Position numbers and translations under genes: made by a program
Shown: piece after piece, positions 34,142 through 46,425 of the stretch
Position numbering within the stretch: position 1 is the stretch's first letter
Layout of the letters: each line of letters begins with the position of its first letter
The notes under the pieces: generated by a model
The model's input: the letters and a program-made list of their open reading frames with translations, nothing else
Told to the model about the DNA's origin: nothing
Database searches by the model: none
DNA from: Daedaleopsis sinensis
Taxonomy: Eukaryota; Basidiomycota; Agaricomycetes; Polyporales; Polyporaceae
Assembly (NCBI GenBank): GCA_033807695.1
Contig: CM066304.1
Coordinates: forward strand, 1,674,001-1,738,000
DNA: 64,000 nucleotides
Direction of reading: 5' to 3'

Positions 34142-36786
34142 ATGTCGTTCAGGCTACCTCCAGGCTTGCGCTACGTCCTCCGCGACTTTGGACCCAAGCT
34201 CCTACCCGCGATTGCAACAGTTGTAGCTGGAAGGGCGCTGGACTTCGCGTGCGACATTCACATCGCGGCCACCTGGATCGCACTTCTGGCAGTGCTGAGT
34301 ATACCGGGTTCGCACGCTGCACGGATCGTCTACCGCGACTGGAGCGTGAAGCGGCGGGCAGCGCGTGCAGGCGCTGTTTTACCTCCAATGGTAAACGGGG
34401 AAGCTATCGGCAACTCAGACATCATGAAAAGGAGCATGGAGAAGTTCCGTCGTGGGTATCCTGGTGTGTATCTCTGTCCTACGCGAAGATTTCGGAGCAA
34501 CCGGCTAACGCCAGGCCTATAGGGGAAGCGTTTTGGGGCCAGGTCGACTCTACGACTGGCCGTCTGTTTGAGATGAGACTCTTCTGGACTCCGTTCTACC
34601 TTACAACAGATGCAGCGGTCATTAAGGTATGACGATCGAACAGTGCATGAGCACAGTTGAAATCCTACCAACACCTGATTTCCTGTAGGCCATTCTTGCA
34701 ACTGACTTTCCGTCCTTTGAGAAAGGTATGCCCACCACCCAACCGCATCCTATAATCACCTAAAGCTATTGTTTGGCTACACCAGGACAGGAATTCCGCG
34801 AGATGATGGATACAGTGTTGGGCAAAGGTGTCTTCAACTCAGATGGCGAGATGTGGAAGTCAGTACTGCTCCTCTCTCCCATCGTATTTGTGGTTTTGAC
34901 AGTCCAACGCTCTCCTACGACGAAGATTCCACCGCACGATGACTCGACCGTATTTCTCCAGAGACAGAATTTCTCACTTCGAAACGTTCGAACGTCACGC
35001 AGACCTGGCTATCCGGATGATGAAGGAGCGCTTCAATGGCGGACATGCAGTCGATTTCCAAGTGCGTTTTGTTCTATGTCATGTCTGACATAACAGTGGC
35101 CCTAATTTCTCACTTCACGATATGATAGGATCTCATATCTCGGTTCACCCTCGATAGCGCGACTGAGTTCCTCTTCGGAAGCTGCGTCCACAGCCTGAAG
35201 GCCGCCTTGCCGTACGCATACAACGACCCGGACCGCACACAATCCGTCTACGGGTCGAGCGAGGCGGACCGCTTCTCCGAGGCGTTCAAGCAGGCGCAGA
35301 ACGTACTCGCGTTGCGCGCGCGCAGGATCCCGTGGTACCTCTCGGACCTGGCCAAGGACACGACGGAAGAGCATATGCGGACCGTTGACGCGTACTTGCA
35401 ACCGATCCTCGACGAGGCGATCAGGAGAAACCGGGCAGCTATCGGAGAGAAGAAGGAGGAGGACGAGACGATGTTGGATCATCTAGTCAAGCTCACGGAT
35501 GGTCAGTGACTACGGCTTGAGCAGTGCACCGGCGAGAAGACTGACTCTGCTAATATACAGACCCCGTTGTACTCCATGACGAGGTGCTCAACATCATGAT
35601 CGCTGGCAGAGATACGGTGCGTGTTTACAGTAGACAGAACAGGACGAGACTTACGACCTTCTGCAGACGGCGGGAACTCTGACCTTTGCAGTATACCTTC
35701 TGTGCTTGTACCCCGAGGTCCTCAAACGCTTACGGACAGAGATCATGGAGAAGGTTGGGCCTGCGCAAGTGCCGACCATCGAGCAAATAAAATCCATGAA
35801 GTACTTGCGCGCTGTCATCAACGGTAAGCGTCATGGAATAGCTCGCCGAGGCGCGCGCCGCTTATTGCGTATGCTATTTTCCACCATCTCCAGAAACACT
35901 GCGCCTGTATCCTTCAGTGTAAGATATCATTTTACCGGCTGTCTGACTACATGATGCTTACATCTTTATTCACAGACCGTTTAACATCCGGTGCGTATCA
36001 AGGCTCTTATTCAAAGTGCGCTCGACGATACTAACAACCAAGCCAGGGTCACAAACCAAGACACGACTGTCCCGAACCCAGACCCCTCCCAACCCCGTGT
36101 ATTCGTTCCTAAGGGACTTGGGTACGAGTCTTTACGTCTTGTCTAATATTCGCTCTAACGATTCCTCCGTCCAGGGTCTCCTATTCCGTTTTTATGATGC
36201 ATCGTCGCAAGGACTACTGGGGACCCGATGGTGAGCGGTCTCAGCACATACCCACATACCCGTGCGAGTCTTACGACCGTCCTCTACACCAGCTTTATAC
36301 TTCGACCCCGACAGATTCATCGACGACAGGCTGAACAAGTACCTCAACCCCAACCCGTTCATCTTCCTCCCGTTCAACGCCGGGCCGCGTATCTGTCTCG
36401 GCCAGCAGGCACGTACCCCGCTACATCTCCTCGCGTCCAGCGGAGCGAGCGTGTGACGCCGTCCCACTGACTTGACTGCCTGCACTCTACACAGTTCGCG
36501 TACAACGAGATGTCGTTCTTCTTGATCCGCCTCCTCCAGAACTTCTCGCACATGGAGCTCGACCTGTCCGCACAGCCCCCGGAGGCGCGTCCGCCCGCGG
36601 AGTGGGCTACAGAGGAGGGCCAGAAGGGCAGGGAGAAGATCATGCCGAAGTTCCATCTAACGCTGTACGTTGAGGTGCGTGATTCTAATCCCGGCTGGTG
36701 CACAGGAATGGAGACCCGAAGGTGCTGACTCGTAGGGCCAGGGTGGATTGTGGATCAGGATGACCGAGGTCGAGCGTGATGCTTGA
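34142..36786 (+). CDS. cytochrome P450 (CYP63-like), 15 exons
   Basis: Membrane-anchored haem monooxygenase; CYP63-type enzymes of white-rot fungi oxidise alkanes, fatty acids and aromatics. Exons: 34142-34463, 34523-34626, 34689-34725, 34786-34858, 34926-35061, 35129-35501, 35561-35616, 35667-35823, 35894-35918, 35976-35990, 36047-36121, 36175-36230, 36293-36408, 36495-36674, 36736-36786, giving 591 residues. N-terminal membrane segment near residues 35-60; [11 protein letters not shown]-helix [20 protein letters not shown] (ExxR); [22 protein letters not shown]; haem loop [10 protein letters not shown] with the Cys ligand. Oddities: a 15-nt micro-exon at 35976-35990 and a GC-AG intron starting at 36409. 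Substrate cannot be read from sequence. Confidence 0.94.
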
Positions 36787-37569
36787 TAAACCGCTGCCGT
36801 CTAGCCGTCGTAGATGCATCCACTGGCAGTGTGGGATGCAGAATGCAAAAATGACAGAGCTTTTTCAACCAGACGAGACCTTCGTGTGCTCCCTCAAACG
36901 CATATCAGGCCTGAGGAATCGGACGACTCCTCCGACTGGTCCGGGCTGTTTGGGCTCCAGCATCCGCACTCCAAGGCTCGTCAAGATACAGACAGGAGAC
37001 CTTGCGGAAGACCGGAAATGGACCTCGGAGGAGGGGTGGCTGTGCGGGCGCTCGACATGCCGGATTCGGATGCATCCTCAACTCCACTAGGCGGTCCGCT
37101 TCTGAATGTTGACTCCGGCCGTTGGTTCCCCGTTTCTTTCGCCCACTACCAGGCTCGAGGGGAGACGTCCGAAACTTCTTTTGACTCCGTCCTTGCGCTC
37201 CTGGGCGGATTCAAAGTATGTCATACCCGATGTTACCGTAGGCTTCGTGGTTCCGCTATCTCGTGACGACATGGTGTATGATCTCCATCTCCTAACGATC
37301 GCTTTTGGGCACACTCCAGGTGAGAGTCACTCAGAGAGGGCCGCGGCCACTCTATAGCTAAACCGCATGCTGCCTTCCGCCAGGTACCCGCGGCCGTGCT
37401 AGGTGCGGAGCTCCCCCTTGCTAGGGGTTGCGCTCCCTCGACGGATGCAAGTCTGCGCATTTCTGCGAGAGGCCCGGGCCATGCTCACATATATATTGCT
37501 CGTCGCAACCGTGAATGTCTCACTTCCATCCCCAGTAATTCTCACCCTTCCCAAACACCATCATCCACC
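36787..37569. other. intergenic, no gene accepted
   Basis: A 150-codon plus-strand frame at 36814-37266 has no recognised motif and no clear partner exon. The rest is promoter-like flank of the secreted protein gene at 37570. Confidence 0.45.
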
Positions 37570-38146
37570 ATGCTCTTCTCAAAGCTTTCTATCCTGTACG
37601 GCGCTATCGCAGCTGCTTCCGTCGTCGCCCAAGATCAGGGTAAGTCAAGCCTTAGTCACATACTCCCTCGTCGCAGCACTTACACGAACTTCTCCAGGCT
37701 ACGCCCCCTACGAGCCATACGTAGCTGACTCAGGCGCCGTGTCCGACGGGCTCTTCCCCGCGAGCCTCACTGTGACGCCCACGTCCACGGGGTCTTCGGC
37801 CTTCCACACCGTCTACGCCGGAGCTGGCTACAATTACGAGCGCCGCAACTACCACCCGCACGCGATCGCACGCGAGATCGTGCAGGCGACGACGACCGTC
37901 ACCAGCACGGTGACCAACACGGTTGGCACGCAGACTGTCACCAGCACCGTCGTCCCCACGGGCGCGGCGTACACGCGGGTCGTCACCAGCACCGTGCGCT
38001 CGACGACGACTGTTGGGGGAAGCACCGTTACGCGCACTGCAGTGGTGACGGTCACGTCCGTTAAGGCCACGACGAAGAAAGTGACGTCGACCGCGACGAA
38101 GACGATCACCAGTGTTTCCACGAAGACAGTCACAGCGAAGGCGTAG
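37570..38146 (+). CDS. secreted Thr/Val-rich low-complexity protein
   Basis: Two exons (37570-37639, 37698-38146) give 172 residues. The N-terminus MLFSKLSILYGAIAAASVVAQ is a signal peptide. A unique middle part (YAPYEPYVADSGAV, then FHTVYAGAGYNYERRNYHPHA) is followed by about 80 residues of alternating Thr and Val/Ser/Lys (TTTVTSTVTNTVGTQTVT and similar), predicted to be extended and heavily O-glycosylated. No GPI tail. Probably an extracellular or wall-associated structural protein. Function unknown. Confidence 0.78.
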
Positions 38147-38515
38147 ACTAGGACCGTTTCATTGTTACCGCTACATTTGTCTCGGACTGCCTAGAGCACT
38201 ATCCATGTCCTGTTATGTGGCATGTTTGTATACTGTGCGATTTGAGAATGTATTTGCTACGCCATAGTATGAATGTGGAATAATGAATACCGTGAATTCC
38301 CCGCGAACATGTTACAATGCCCGCCACAGAACGAAGTATGTCGAGAAAATCGCTAGACGATGTTTGCAATGAAATGTATCTAGCAGGTGTAGGAGTGTTG
38401 CACAACATGGATTCGACCCCTTCCCGCTCAACGCGACAATGGAGGGCCGATCCAATACATATATATGAAGAGATAGGATGAAATGAGGCGTTCTCGAGAG
38501 CACCCACTATTGCCG
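38147..38515. other. convergent intergenic region
   Basis: Between the stops of the secreted Thr-rich protein and the GH5 gene. AT-rich with ATATATATG-type runs; it should hold both terminators. Confidence 0.5.
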
Positions 38516-41500
38516 CTAGCCCGACGACCGCTTGATCTTGCCCCCGAATGGCATGAGCGGAGGGAAGCCGGCGCCTCCCGGCGGGGGCGCGAACGATGGG
38601 GTCGCGTGAGCCAGTGTCGTAAAACTGGGCGCGTAGGGCGCCGCAGACGGCGAAGCAGACGTGGGCGCGGGCGCGGGCAGGCTGGTGTACGTCTTGCCGA
38701 CGTAGGGCGCGCATACGTTCGGGTCGTGCAGCTTTGACGGGTCGCGCGTGAGGTATCCGCGCTTGAGGCCTTCGAAGTAAGACCTGTGTAAGTCAGGGTA
38801 GATTGTGAGTACTGAGTCCTTAAAAGTTCAACCGCAGACTGCGAGGCAGCTAGTACGCACCACTGGCGAGCGGTGTCACCCGCGAGCTCGGAGATCTCGA
38901 CCTTGAAGTTCCAGAACTGCGGAGCGTGAGCAGACGCTTGGTGAGCGCGGCGTCTTGCGGAGGGAGGACGAGACGGCACTCACGATCCACCCGCGTCCCT
39001 GCGAGTACGCGAGCTTCTGCGCGTCCGCCCACTTGACCAGGAAGGCGTCGCTCGCGGCGAACTGCGTCGGGAGCGCCCACTCCCCGAACCAGAGCGGCGT
39101 GTTGCCCAGCGCGGCGTCGGCCTGCACGCGGTCGAGGTTGCAAATGGAGATCATATAAGCGAGTTCGTTCGCGTCCGCGACTCCCTATATATATTCTTGT
39201 CAGAACGCACGGTTAGCACTAGGAGGGGGGACACTCACGCCGAAGCTGTAGTACAAGTGGTTGTCGTAGCCCGCCGGGCCGACTGCAGCGTCTGCGGGGT
39301 TCGGCGGGTTGTTGTTTTGCCAGTTCACATCCATGAAGCTAAGGAACGCCAGGGTCAGCCGTGTAGATGCGCTCCCATAGGGCAGTCACTCACTTTGTGA
39401 CGAGGGCCTCGTGCCGCCGGTTTAAAGCCTCCTTCAGGTTGAGCTTGAAGTTGAGTTGCGTGCTGAGCTCCGCGATGATCGGTATCGCGTCGAGGAGAGC
39501 CTGGGAGACCTGGGAGTTAAGCCCGCTCGATGCTTGGGCGGCGTTGGAGATAGCAGCGGTGACGTTAGAAGCGGCCGAGTGGTCGACCTTGACGTTGGCG
39601 ACGCGCTTGCCGATGCCGAGAATGTACTCCACGGTGCGTATCGTCTGGACAAAGTTCCTCTGGACTATCGTACATACGTACGGGTCAGCGTGTGAGTCCT
39701 GCTATGAATAGCCAAGCTTACAGTCGCCGTAGCCGGGGGTTTGCGAAGCGTCCATGATGGGCTCGTTCACTGCCTCGATGGCAAAGACGGAGTCGAAGTC
39801 CGGATCCAAGTGTGTGATCGCAGTCATAACAGCGGTCCAGGTGAGGGCACGCTCATAGTTGTAGGGGGTCTGTGTGATGTGGGAATAAGCACACACTTTC
39901 GAACTTACAACGGGCTAGGGCTTACATAGAACTGCACATCATTAGTGCAGCGGCCGGCGAACTGTTGGTTGACTGCCTGGACGCCGGGCAGCGCATGGTG
40001 GTCGAGAATGACGGAAATGCCGGCTTTCTTGAGCGCTTTCACGCCTCGTTGCTGGACGCATGATCATCTTAGTGCGCGTTCCGGGGGCGCGAGGCGACAG
40101 ACTTACCAAGTGGAAGATTCCTCCTTTGGGGTAGAACTCGGTCTGTCGGTTTACGAGACGCTCCACGATCCAATATCCGAGCTGAGTAGGTCAAACGATG
40201 AGGCCAGAGCAGAAACACATGAGCCTGACTAAGAAAGACTTACGGGAATGCGAACGGTGTTGATCCCAGCCTTCGCGAGAGCGTTGACATCCTGTTGGCT
40301 GAACCAGGTCGACCTAAGGAGGAATGAGCATATTTCTCGTCATAGGCAGGTCATCGTGGATCTACCAATGCTTGTCAAACTTCTGGTCAACCGTGTCCGG
40401 GTATGCCTGGGCGAGCGCGCTGCATGCCAAAGTCAGCGGGGCCAATAGGATAATTATTAGGATGATCAAATATGGAGATTTCGCTGGCGATTCTTGATTT
40501 TACGGCGATTCTGGCACCCAAATCGTGCATGGCATCGTGTTCAACTCTGACCACCCCAGCAGCAGACGTAGAGCAAACCTATCGCTTCACAGAGCGATTC
40601 CTCATCAAAGTCTTACGTGAACGCTCTCTGGTGGTCCAAGCGCATTCCCACACGACGGACAAAGGTCGATGTACGTTGCCCACCAGAACGAGCCTAGGAG
40701 CTAGCTTTGTGACTGGACTTCAGGTCACAACGCTAGTTACCAGGCTAGTTCCGGTCCTGAATAAGGCTTGCGCCGTATCAGTTAGTCTCTTGTTGATGGG
40801 GCTTCATGTCGATCTGTTACTGCCCCTTGTTCAGATTTCTCGAACCAGCCTGGTAGCTATGGCTGTGACCAGGAGTCCGGTCACAAGGCTAGATGCTAGG
40901 CTGGATTCCGGGAGAAATATAAAAGAAATAATTGCCCATTCACTGTGTGGAGAGTCATCGTAGACGACTCTCACGCAGGTCGCTTAAGTCGTGATAGTAC
41001 ACCCTAGACAAACCTAGAAGAAGCGGGCGCCCTCGTCTAGGTTGTGGTAGATGTACTCTCACGACCTGCGTTGAGAGTCTACGACGACTCTCCACACAGT
41101 GAATATTGCTCTTCGTGGCAGAATCACGAGTCCATCGGTCGGTGCTCCTCCAGGGGAGCACAGACGCTTCGGCTTCGCGGCGATTCCGCCTGAATCGCCT
41201 CGAAGCGCGAGTTAGCTTCCCTTCCTCGAAGCAACCATCGAATCAACGTTGGAGTCTTCATCTTTGAATACCACGAAAATAGCGTTCATGGCGAGCGCAG
41301 TACTCACAACTCGGAACCAATGCATGTTGAGCACGAGCAGTTGTTCTCTCCGCCCATGTCCGCCCACTCTGAAATAGACATCAGTCAGAACAGCGAACGC
41401 TGGAGTACTGAGAGGAACTACGAACCTTGGGGGAGCATCCACGGCTCCAAGACCAGCCATGAACCGAGGTTCACGCCGTATATCTTGTTCGGGAACGGCG

Positions 41501-41564
41501 AAGCCAGAGCTGTCCGGCCGAGCACAGATGCTGTGGCCAGGACGAGTGACAACCAGTTCCGCAT
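38516..41564 (-). CDS. glycoside hydrolase family 5, exo-beta-1,3-glucanase-like
   Basis: A secreted glucanase acting on fungal-wall or plant beta-glucan; exact bond not determinable. The start MRNWLSLVLATASVLGRTALA is a signal peptide. Landmarks through many exons: KIYGVNLGSWLVLEPWMLPQ, EWADMGGENNCSCSTCIGSE, FDKHW, INTVRIPLGYWIVERLVN, GVKALKKAGISVILDHHALPG, SVFAIEAVNEP (acid/base Glu in NEP), DNHLYYSFG, NTPLWFGEWALPT (nucleophile Glu in GEW), then FWNFKVE. The last segment is a Pro/Ala/Ser-rich tail ending GGKIKRSSG. Exon 1 41564-41426, exon 2 41368-41308; the next intron is 888 nt (41307-40420), far longer than the others, and filled with foldback repeats. Exon 3 starts at 40419 with FALAQAYPDTVDQKF in frame, so coding capacity is kept. 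Confidence 0.9.
40420..41307 (-). repeat. 888-nt GH5 intron with foldback, MITE-like sequence
   Basis: Contains an imperfect inverted repeat of about 165 bp (40939-41103, ends ttcactgtgtggagag and ctctccacacagtgaa), a hairpin gtgctcc/ggagcac (41142-41161) and a 15-bp-arm hairpin with one mismatch (41172-41206). There is also a diverged direct repeat of about 48 bp, tgtgac..gg..ggtcacaa.gctag, at 40710 and 40864. Normal introns in this gene are 50-70 nt. Confidence 0.8.
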
Positions 41565-44500
41565 TGTCGAGGCAGGCGAGGGACGACGACTGCAAGGACT
41601 GGCGGGACTGAAAGTGAACAGGGAAGCGACGGGCGAGTGAAGAGCCGCTGCCCGTCCGTCTCCTGTCACTGAGAGGTTTTATAGGCAGCTGTGAGCCTCA
41701 GTTCCTCGTCACATCGTCCTCGGCTGACGGTATGGCCGCGCGATGTCAGCCTCCATGGTCGGACCGCGCGACGAGCAGCGCGGCCGTTCTAGTGTGTCAT
41801 GCGACGCCTGCGAGAAGCGCGCGAGGCGGCGAGCATATTGCTTGTGCCTTGCGTTCTTACTGTGTCCGAGCCGCGGGTTGAAGGAGAGAGGACGAGCGAT
41901 ACGCGCGTACGCTTCGAGGGGACGGTCGAACTTGTGGAAGCGAAGTCTGCGCGACGTCGCGAGCATGCGCTTCACAAGCCACGTGATTCAGACGCCCGTA
42001 TAAGCGCGCGTCGAGTGACCGTCCTGGGTTCCGGGGCCTGCCGAGCTTGCGAGGCCGGCTCCCAACGTCCAGCTGAGCGGCAAGCGCGCGCCTGCCACGT
42101 AGTCGCTCTTTCTCTCTCACCTCCATCGAGTCGTCCTAGAGCTCGCACACTGCTCGCTCGTCATACTCTACATAATCGTCACTCATTTATTTACCCACCC
42201 GCCCACCCGTAACTAGGATGTTCCTTGATTATTACTCTGATTGCAATTCATCGAACCAATGGCTGCACTGTGAGTCGAACAGGCCACCAACAAACCGCGG
42301 CGCTTCGAGCCCACCCGCTCGCAAGCCCCGCGTCCGTCCGGCTTCGCCGGCCTGAGCCCAACCATTCAGCCCGTTCGACTCACTCGAAGGACAGCGCGCG
42401 ATAGACGAAGCTGGACCGGGGACCCAGGGGGACCCCGACCGCCATGAGCCGCCATGTCAACCTCTCTCCTGCCTCTCTCTCGGGCCACGCAACCTACCTC
42501 GACGCCTGTTACGACATTCTGCATCCATCTAACGCGGTCCCTCTGCTCGTTCGCGCGTTCCGACCTAGCATCTGCCTCCGAATGCCGTCAATAGACCGGA
42601 CGATCCTCGTGGCCCACTGCTAGGCCATCGTCCTTTGCGGTTCTCCATCGATCAGCTGAGGAAAGGGATGGCCGACGGAGAGGCGCAGTGAGCTCACGGT
42701 GCTCGGAGACAATGGTGAACAATGCGTGCAGGTGAGCATGTGAACGACGGGCCACAGTCGATTTCTTCCCGTGCCATAAACAGAACCACCGTTCAGTCCG
42801 ATCAGTCTCGTACTTCAGCTAGCTCTACTCAGTCATCTAGTCTTCGCCTCATAGTACATATAGTGTTATTGCTATATTGCAATGAGCGCGCCAAGGCCGA
42901 CGTCGTCGTATGCCATCGTTATACGGTGTTCATTTGCATGCACACTCAAGCTTCACCGTTCAGCTCGAAGGCCTATCTGCTACAGAACGCTCCATGCATG
43001 CGAGTGGCATGAGCTGATCGACGTGCTTGTCTCGACGATTAAGGCGTGGCACAGCTCTGCGGTACAGTGAACAGTGGATTACTGCGCTTACCTGCGCTGG
43101 GACCCTTCTTTCATCTGCTCCCATCTGCCTCCATCTGCTCGGTACGCACCCTCGGGCATACACGTTGGCACCACGAAGACTGATCTACCTCACTACCGTG
43201 CTCTCCTGTATTCTCTTACCTACCCATATCCGGAAGGTTTGGATGGGTCGTGGTATGTTTACTTATCTATCTGTCGTACCGACGGATGCTAAAGTCGATA
43301 AAACAGACTGTGTTGCGAGATTCAGATCAAGCACATTGTTCGATACGCCGTTCATCAGGAACATGTCCCGTGTGCCACTGGAAGATTCTCGAGAAGAAAC
43401 ACGATTAGAATATAGAAGATTGAGTACCGACTAGTACCGAGGAGTACTTATCAATAGACGTCTCATTGATGGGAATCTCGACCTATTCAACTCCCTGGTC
43501 TACTACGACCCGTGAAGTATGGCGGAAATCCTATGGGCGCACTTCTGTTGAAACTTGAAGCAGTAGGTATGTATAAGAGCAGGATTATCACCGAGATGCT
43601 CTTCTAACTTGATGAATCGCCGTAGGACTATGGCATTCAAATGAACCAGCTTCAGCGAGCACCATGCCTATTGCGCACTTTCCCCTCATGAAATAAGCTG
43701 CTGAAGTGAGTACGTCTATTAACATCCAAAATTCCGTCCGGGTTCGTCTCCTCGAGATTTATGTGCTGAAGAACGGTCGAAACAGGTGCTGAGCGTGTAT
43801 GTGAATCCCCTTCGCGCTATCCTCCAGGCCTCAGGCGGGCTGGTGTTGTGCTGTATGCGAAGAGGAGATGTAGCTGGGCGGATGCCCGGCCGGATTTGTG
43901 AGCACATTGCGAACTTCACTCGCGGCTAGTATTGGGCAGCTCGCTCGTACGTGTCGCGGATTCAAGGAGCACAGCAGTCGCACGGGTATGACTCGCGATC
44001 GGATGTGTGAACCGTGCTTGACCATTGTCATTGAGGTGTGTTTTCCAGCTTCTGTTTCCCCAACCAATCCTATCTCGCTTTTCGAGTCCATTGTGCTCTC
44101 ATAACCAATCAGATACTTCGAAGTCTGAGCTAAGGCTATACATGTGCAAGGCATTCCGCAAACCTCCCACTCCAATTGCCTCCGATGTCGAGCCGTTGAT
44201 CGCACCGGAGCGCATGCTGCATGCAACTGTACAATTCGACGGGATGACGTTTGAGTGTCGAGGTCGGGCGCGACGTTCGTTGCCTAGTAGGGATCATTCT
44301 ACTTATTCACACTCTCATGTCGGTCGTTCTCAACGGGTTCAGCAATGTGCGCTGAGACGATACTCCCACAGGTACGGCATATCCAGGGCATATCTGTCAC
44401 AGTCGGAGCAATTGGATATGAATACCGCCAAGATATGTATCTGAAATTTTCTACATGGTGCGCGACGCGTGTCTTCTCTGGACCCTGGTGATTAGACTGC

Positions 44501-45019
44501 TGACGATGTGTAATAATGTATGTGCCATGCTCCGCAACATACGGTTCTTAGTCTCCTTCGCTGACCCATTAGACGAAAGGCGAGAGCTCTGATCTTCTTC
44601 CAGAACGTGCATATCATACTATCGCGCAATCCATCATGTGAACGTGGACTCTAGTTCAGTCGAGTTGTATGTGCTGCACAACCCAGTGTAGCAAATTCCA
44701 ACCAAGACTCGTCACTCGCAAGTCACCGACCGCCCTGGCTTTGAAACTGGAACGTTAGTGCAATCGCGGAGGAAGCATCATTGTCAATGTCAGTATGTGC
44801 GAGGTCCACCATATCGCAAGCAACACCCTGCAGCACCGGCGGCCAACGCCGGAACGTCGTCATATGATTGTCTCAGATGACTAGCAGCTCTCAGTGACGT
44901 TAACCCTGTCATGCGTCCACGGTCCTCGAGAGTATGCTATATAAGCCCTGGTACTAATTCGTCTTCGTCTGTTGCTGGGGCCTCACCCTCTTTAGAAGTT
45001 GGCAGAGTCCCAACCAAAA
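41565..45019. other. 3.4-kb gene-poor region
   Basis: GH5 promoter at the left, esterase promoter at the right (ctatataagcc about 80 bases before the esterase ATG). Between them are only short frames without motifs, codon bias or splicing partners. No RNA gene was recognised. Confidence 0.5.
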
Positions 45020-46425
45020 ATGCGTTTGAACGTGGATCCTGAACTTATGGCGGTACTCAAGGGCAATCTAGCCTACTCGCAACCTCCGCCGCCATGTCCC
45101 GAAGGAACCTCACTAGGCGTTCATCTTCGTGGGATCGCTGAGGGACTCGCCATTGCCCCGTATAGAGACTGGTATGCGAACCTTCTTCCTCCAGGTGACT
45201 TTATTGGCAAAGTCTCGCTCGCCCGTGGATTGCTCAACCTTTTCTATTGTAGAATCCAGATATACCGTCGAGGATCATATCGTTCCGGTCGACGATGGAG
45301 AGATTACTGTACGCTGTCTCATACCAACCGGCGGCAACGAGGAGACGACGTACCCCGTGATGGTCTGGTGCCATGCCGGAGGTGAGCACGAGCAATGAGC
45401 TAAGTGATGCGATAACGGCTGACTAGATCTGTATATCAAGGTTGGGTCGTTGGCGGCCTCTCTATGGACGACAACCACTTGCGCACTATCTGCGTGGACT
45501 TGAAGATCGTCATTGTTAACGTAGACTACCGGTATGTACTGCCGCGCCGACACACCTACGATTGCGCTGTGCTCAACCTCTGATTGTCAGACTTGCCCCG
45601 GAACACGAGTTTCCGACCGCTCATGAAGACGCTTACACCGCGCTGAAGTGGGTGAGTATCTAACACGTTTGCCCGCTGTCGTCACGACCCCTCATCCGGT
45701 ATGTCATCCAGGTGGTCGATCATGCATCCAAGCTCCGGATATCGCTCGATAAAGGATTCCTAGTTGCCGGCGACTCTGTGGGTGCCAACCAGGCTGCCGC
45801 GATGACACTTCGAGCGCGAGACGATCCATTCTTCAGCAACCACCCTCTCACCGGCCAGTACCTGCGCGAGCCACTCGCTCTGCACCCAGACGCCGTGCCC
45901 GATGAGTACAGGAGAGAGATGCGCTCCTACGAGCAGAACGGCAACTCGCCAATCATTAACAAAAAGCTGCTGGAGTTGTATTTCAGTGAGTAACCGTCCG
46001 TTCTAGGCCTTGTCCGCATGTGCATACACGTCTCCCTTTTCCCGTGTATTGTGCTAACTAGTGTCCACAAAGCTATGTACAACGTCGATCCCGGTGACAT
46101 ACGCATTTCGCCGGCCCTCGCTGCCTCTCACGTGGGGCTTCCCCCTGCGTTCATCCAGGTCATGGAGTGTGATCCGTTGCGGGACGACGGCATCCTGTAC
46201 GAGAGGCTCCTGCGTGAAGCTGGCACCTCCACGAAGCTCGTCCTGTACGTTTGGATTGCGTCGGGTACGTATACAGGTACTGACGATGTGGCTGTCAGCT
46301 ATTCCGGCCTGACACACGGTTCTCCCATCTGGTTCCCTATGATCTCGAAAAGCAGACAAGTCGATCGCGACGAGCGGGACGGCCTGCGGTGGCTGTTGAG
46401 CTTCAAAAACATCTCGGAAGCGTAG
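45020..46425 (+). CDS. alpha/beta hydrolase fold-3 (HSL-like esterase)
   Basis: Carboxylester hydrolase of the hormone-sensitive-lipase-like group. Seven exons close in frame: 45020-45194, 45253-45381, 45441-45531, 45591-45651, 45712-45985, 46073-46244, 46299-46425, giving 342 residues. The ATG at 45020 (MRLNVDPELMAV) is the first Met of the frame. Oxyanion motif VWCHAGGWVVGG (HAGG instead of the usual HGGG), DYRLAPEHEFPTAHEDAY, nucleophile elbow VAGDSVGAN (Ser), acid in MECDPLRDDG (Asp), His in LYSGLTHGSPIWFP. No signal peptide, so probably cytosolic. Substrate unknown. Confidence 0.93.

Noticed and set aside
36814..37266. 150-codon plus-strand frame after the P450 gene
   Set aside because: No recognisable motif or exon partners; kept only as a remark in the intergenic entry.
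38395..38440. tRNA-like T-arm motif (ggtcgaatcc on the minus strand)
   Set aside because: No matching A box, anticodon stem or acceptor pairing could be built around it.
44999..45019. Esterase start at a TTG at 44999
   Set aside because: Non-ATG start adding only MAESQPK; the ATG at 45020 starts the frame and the full exon set closes from there.
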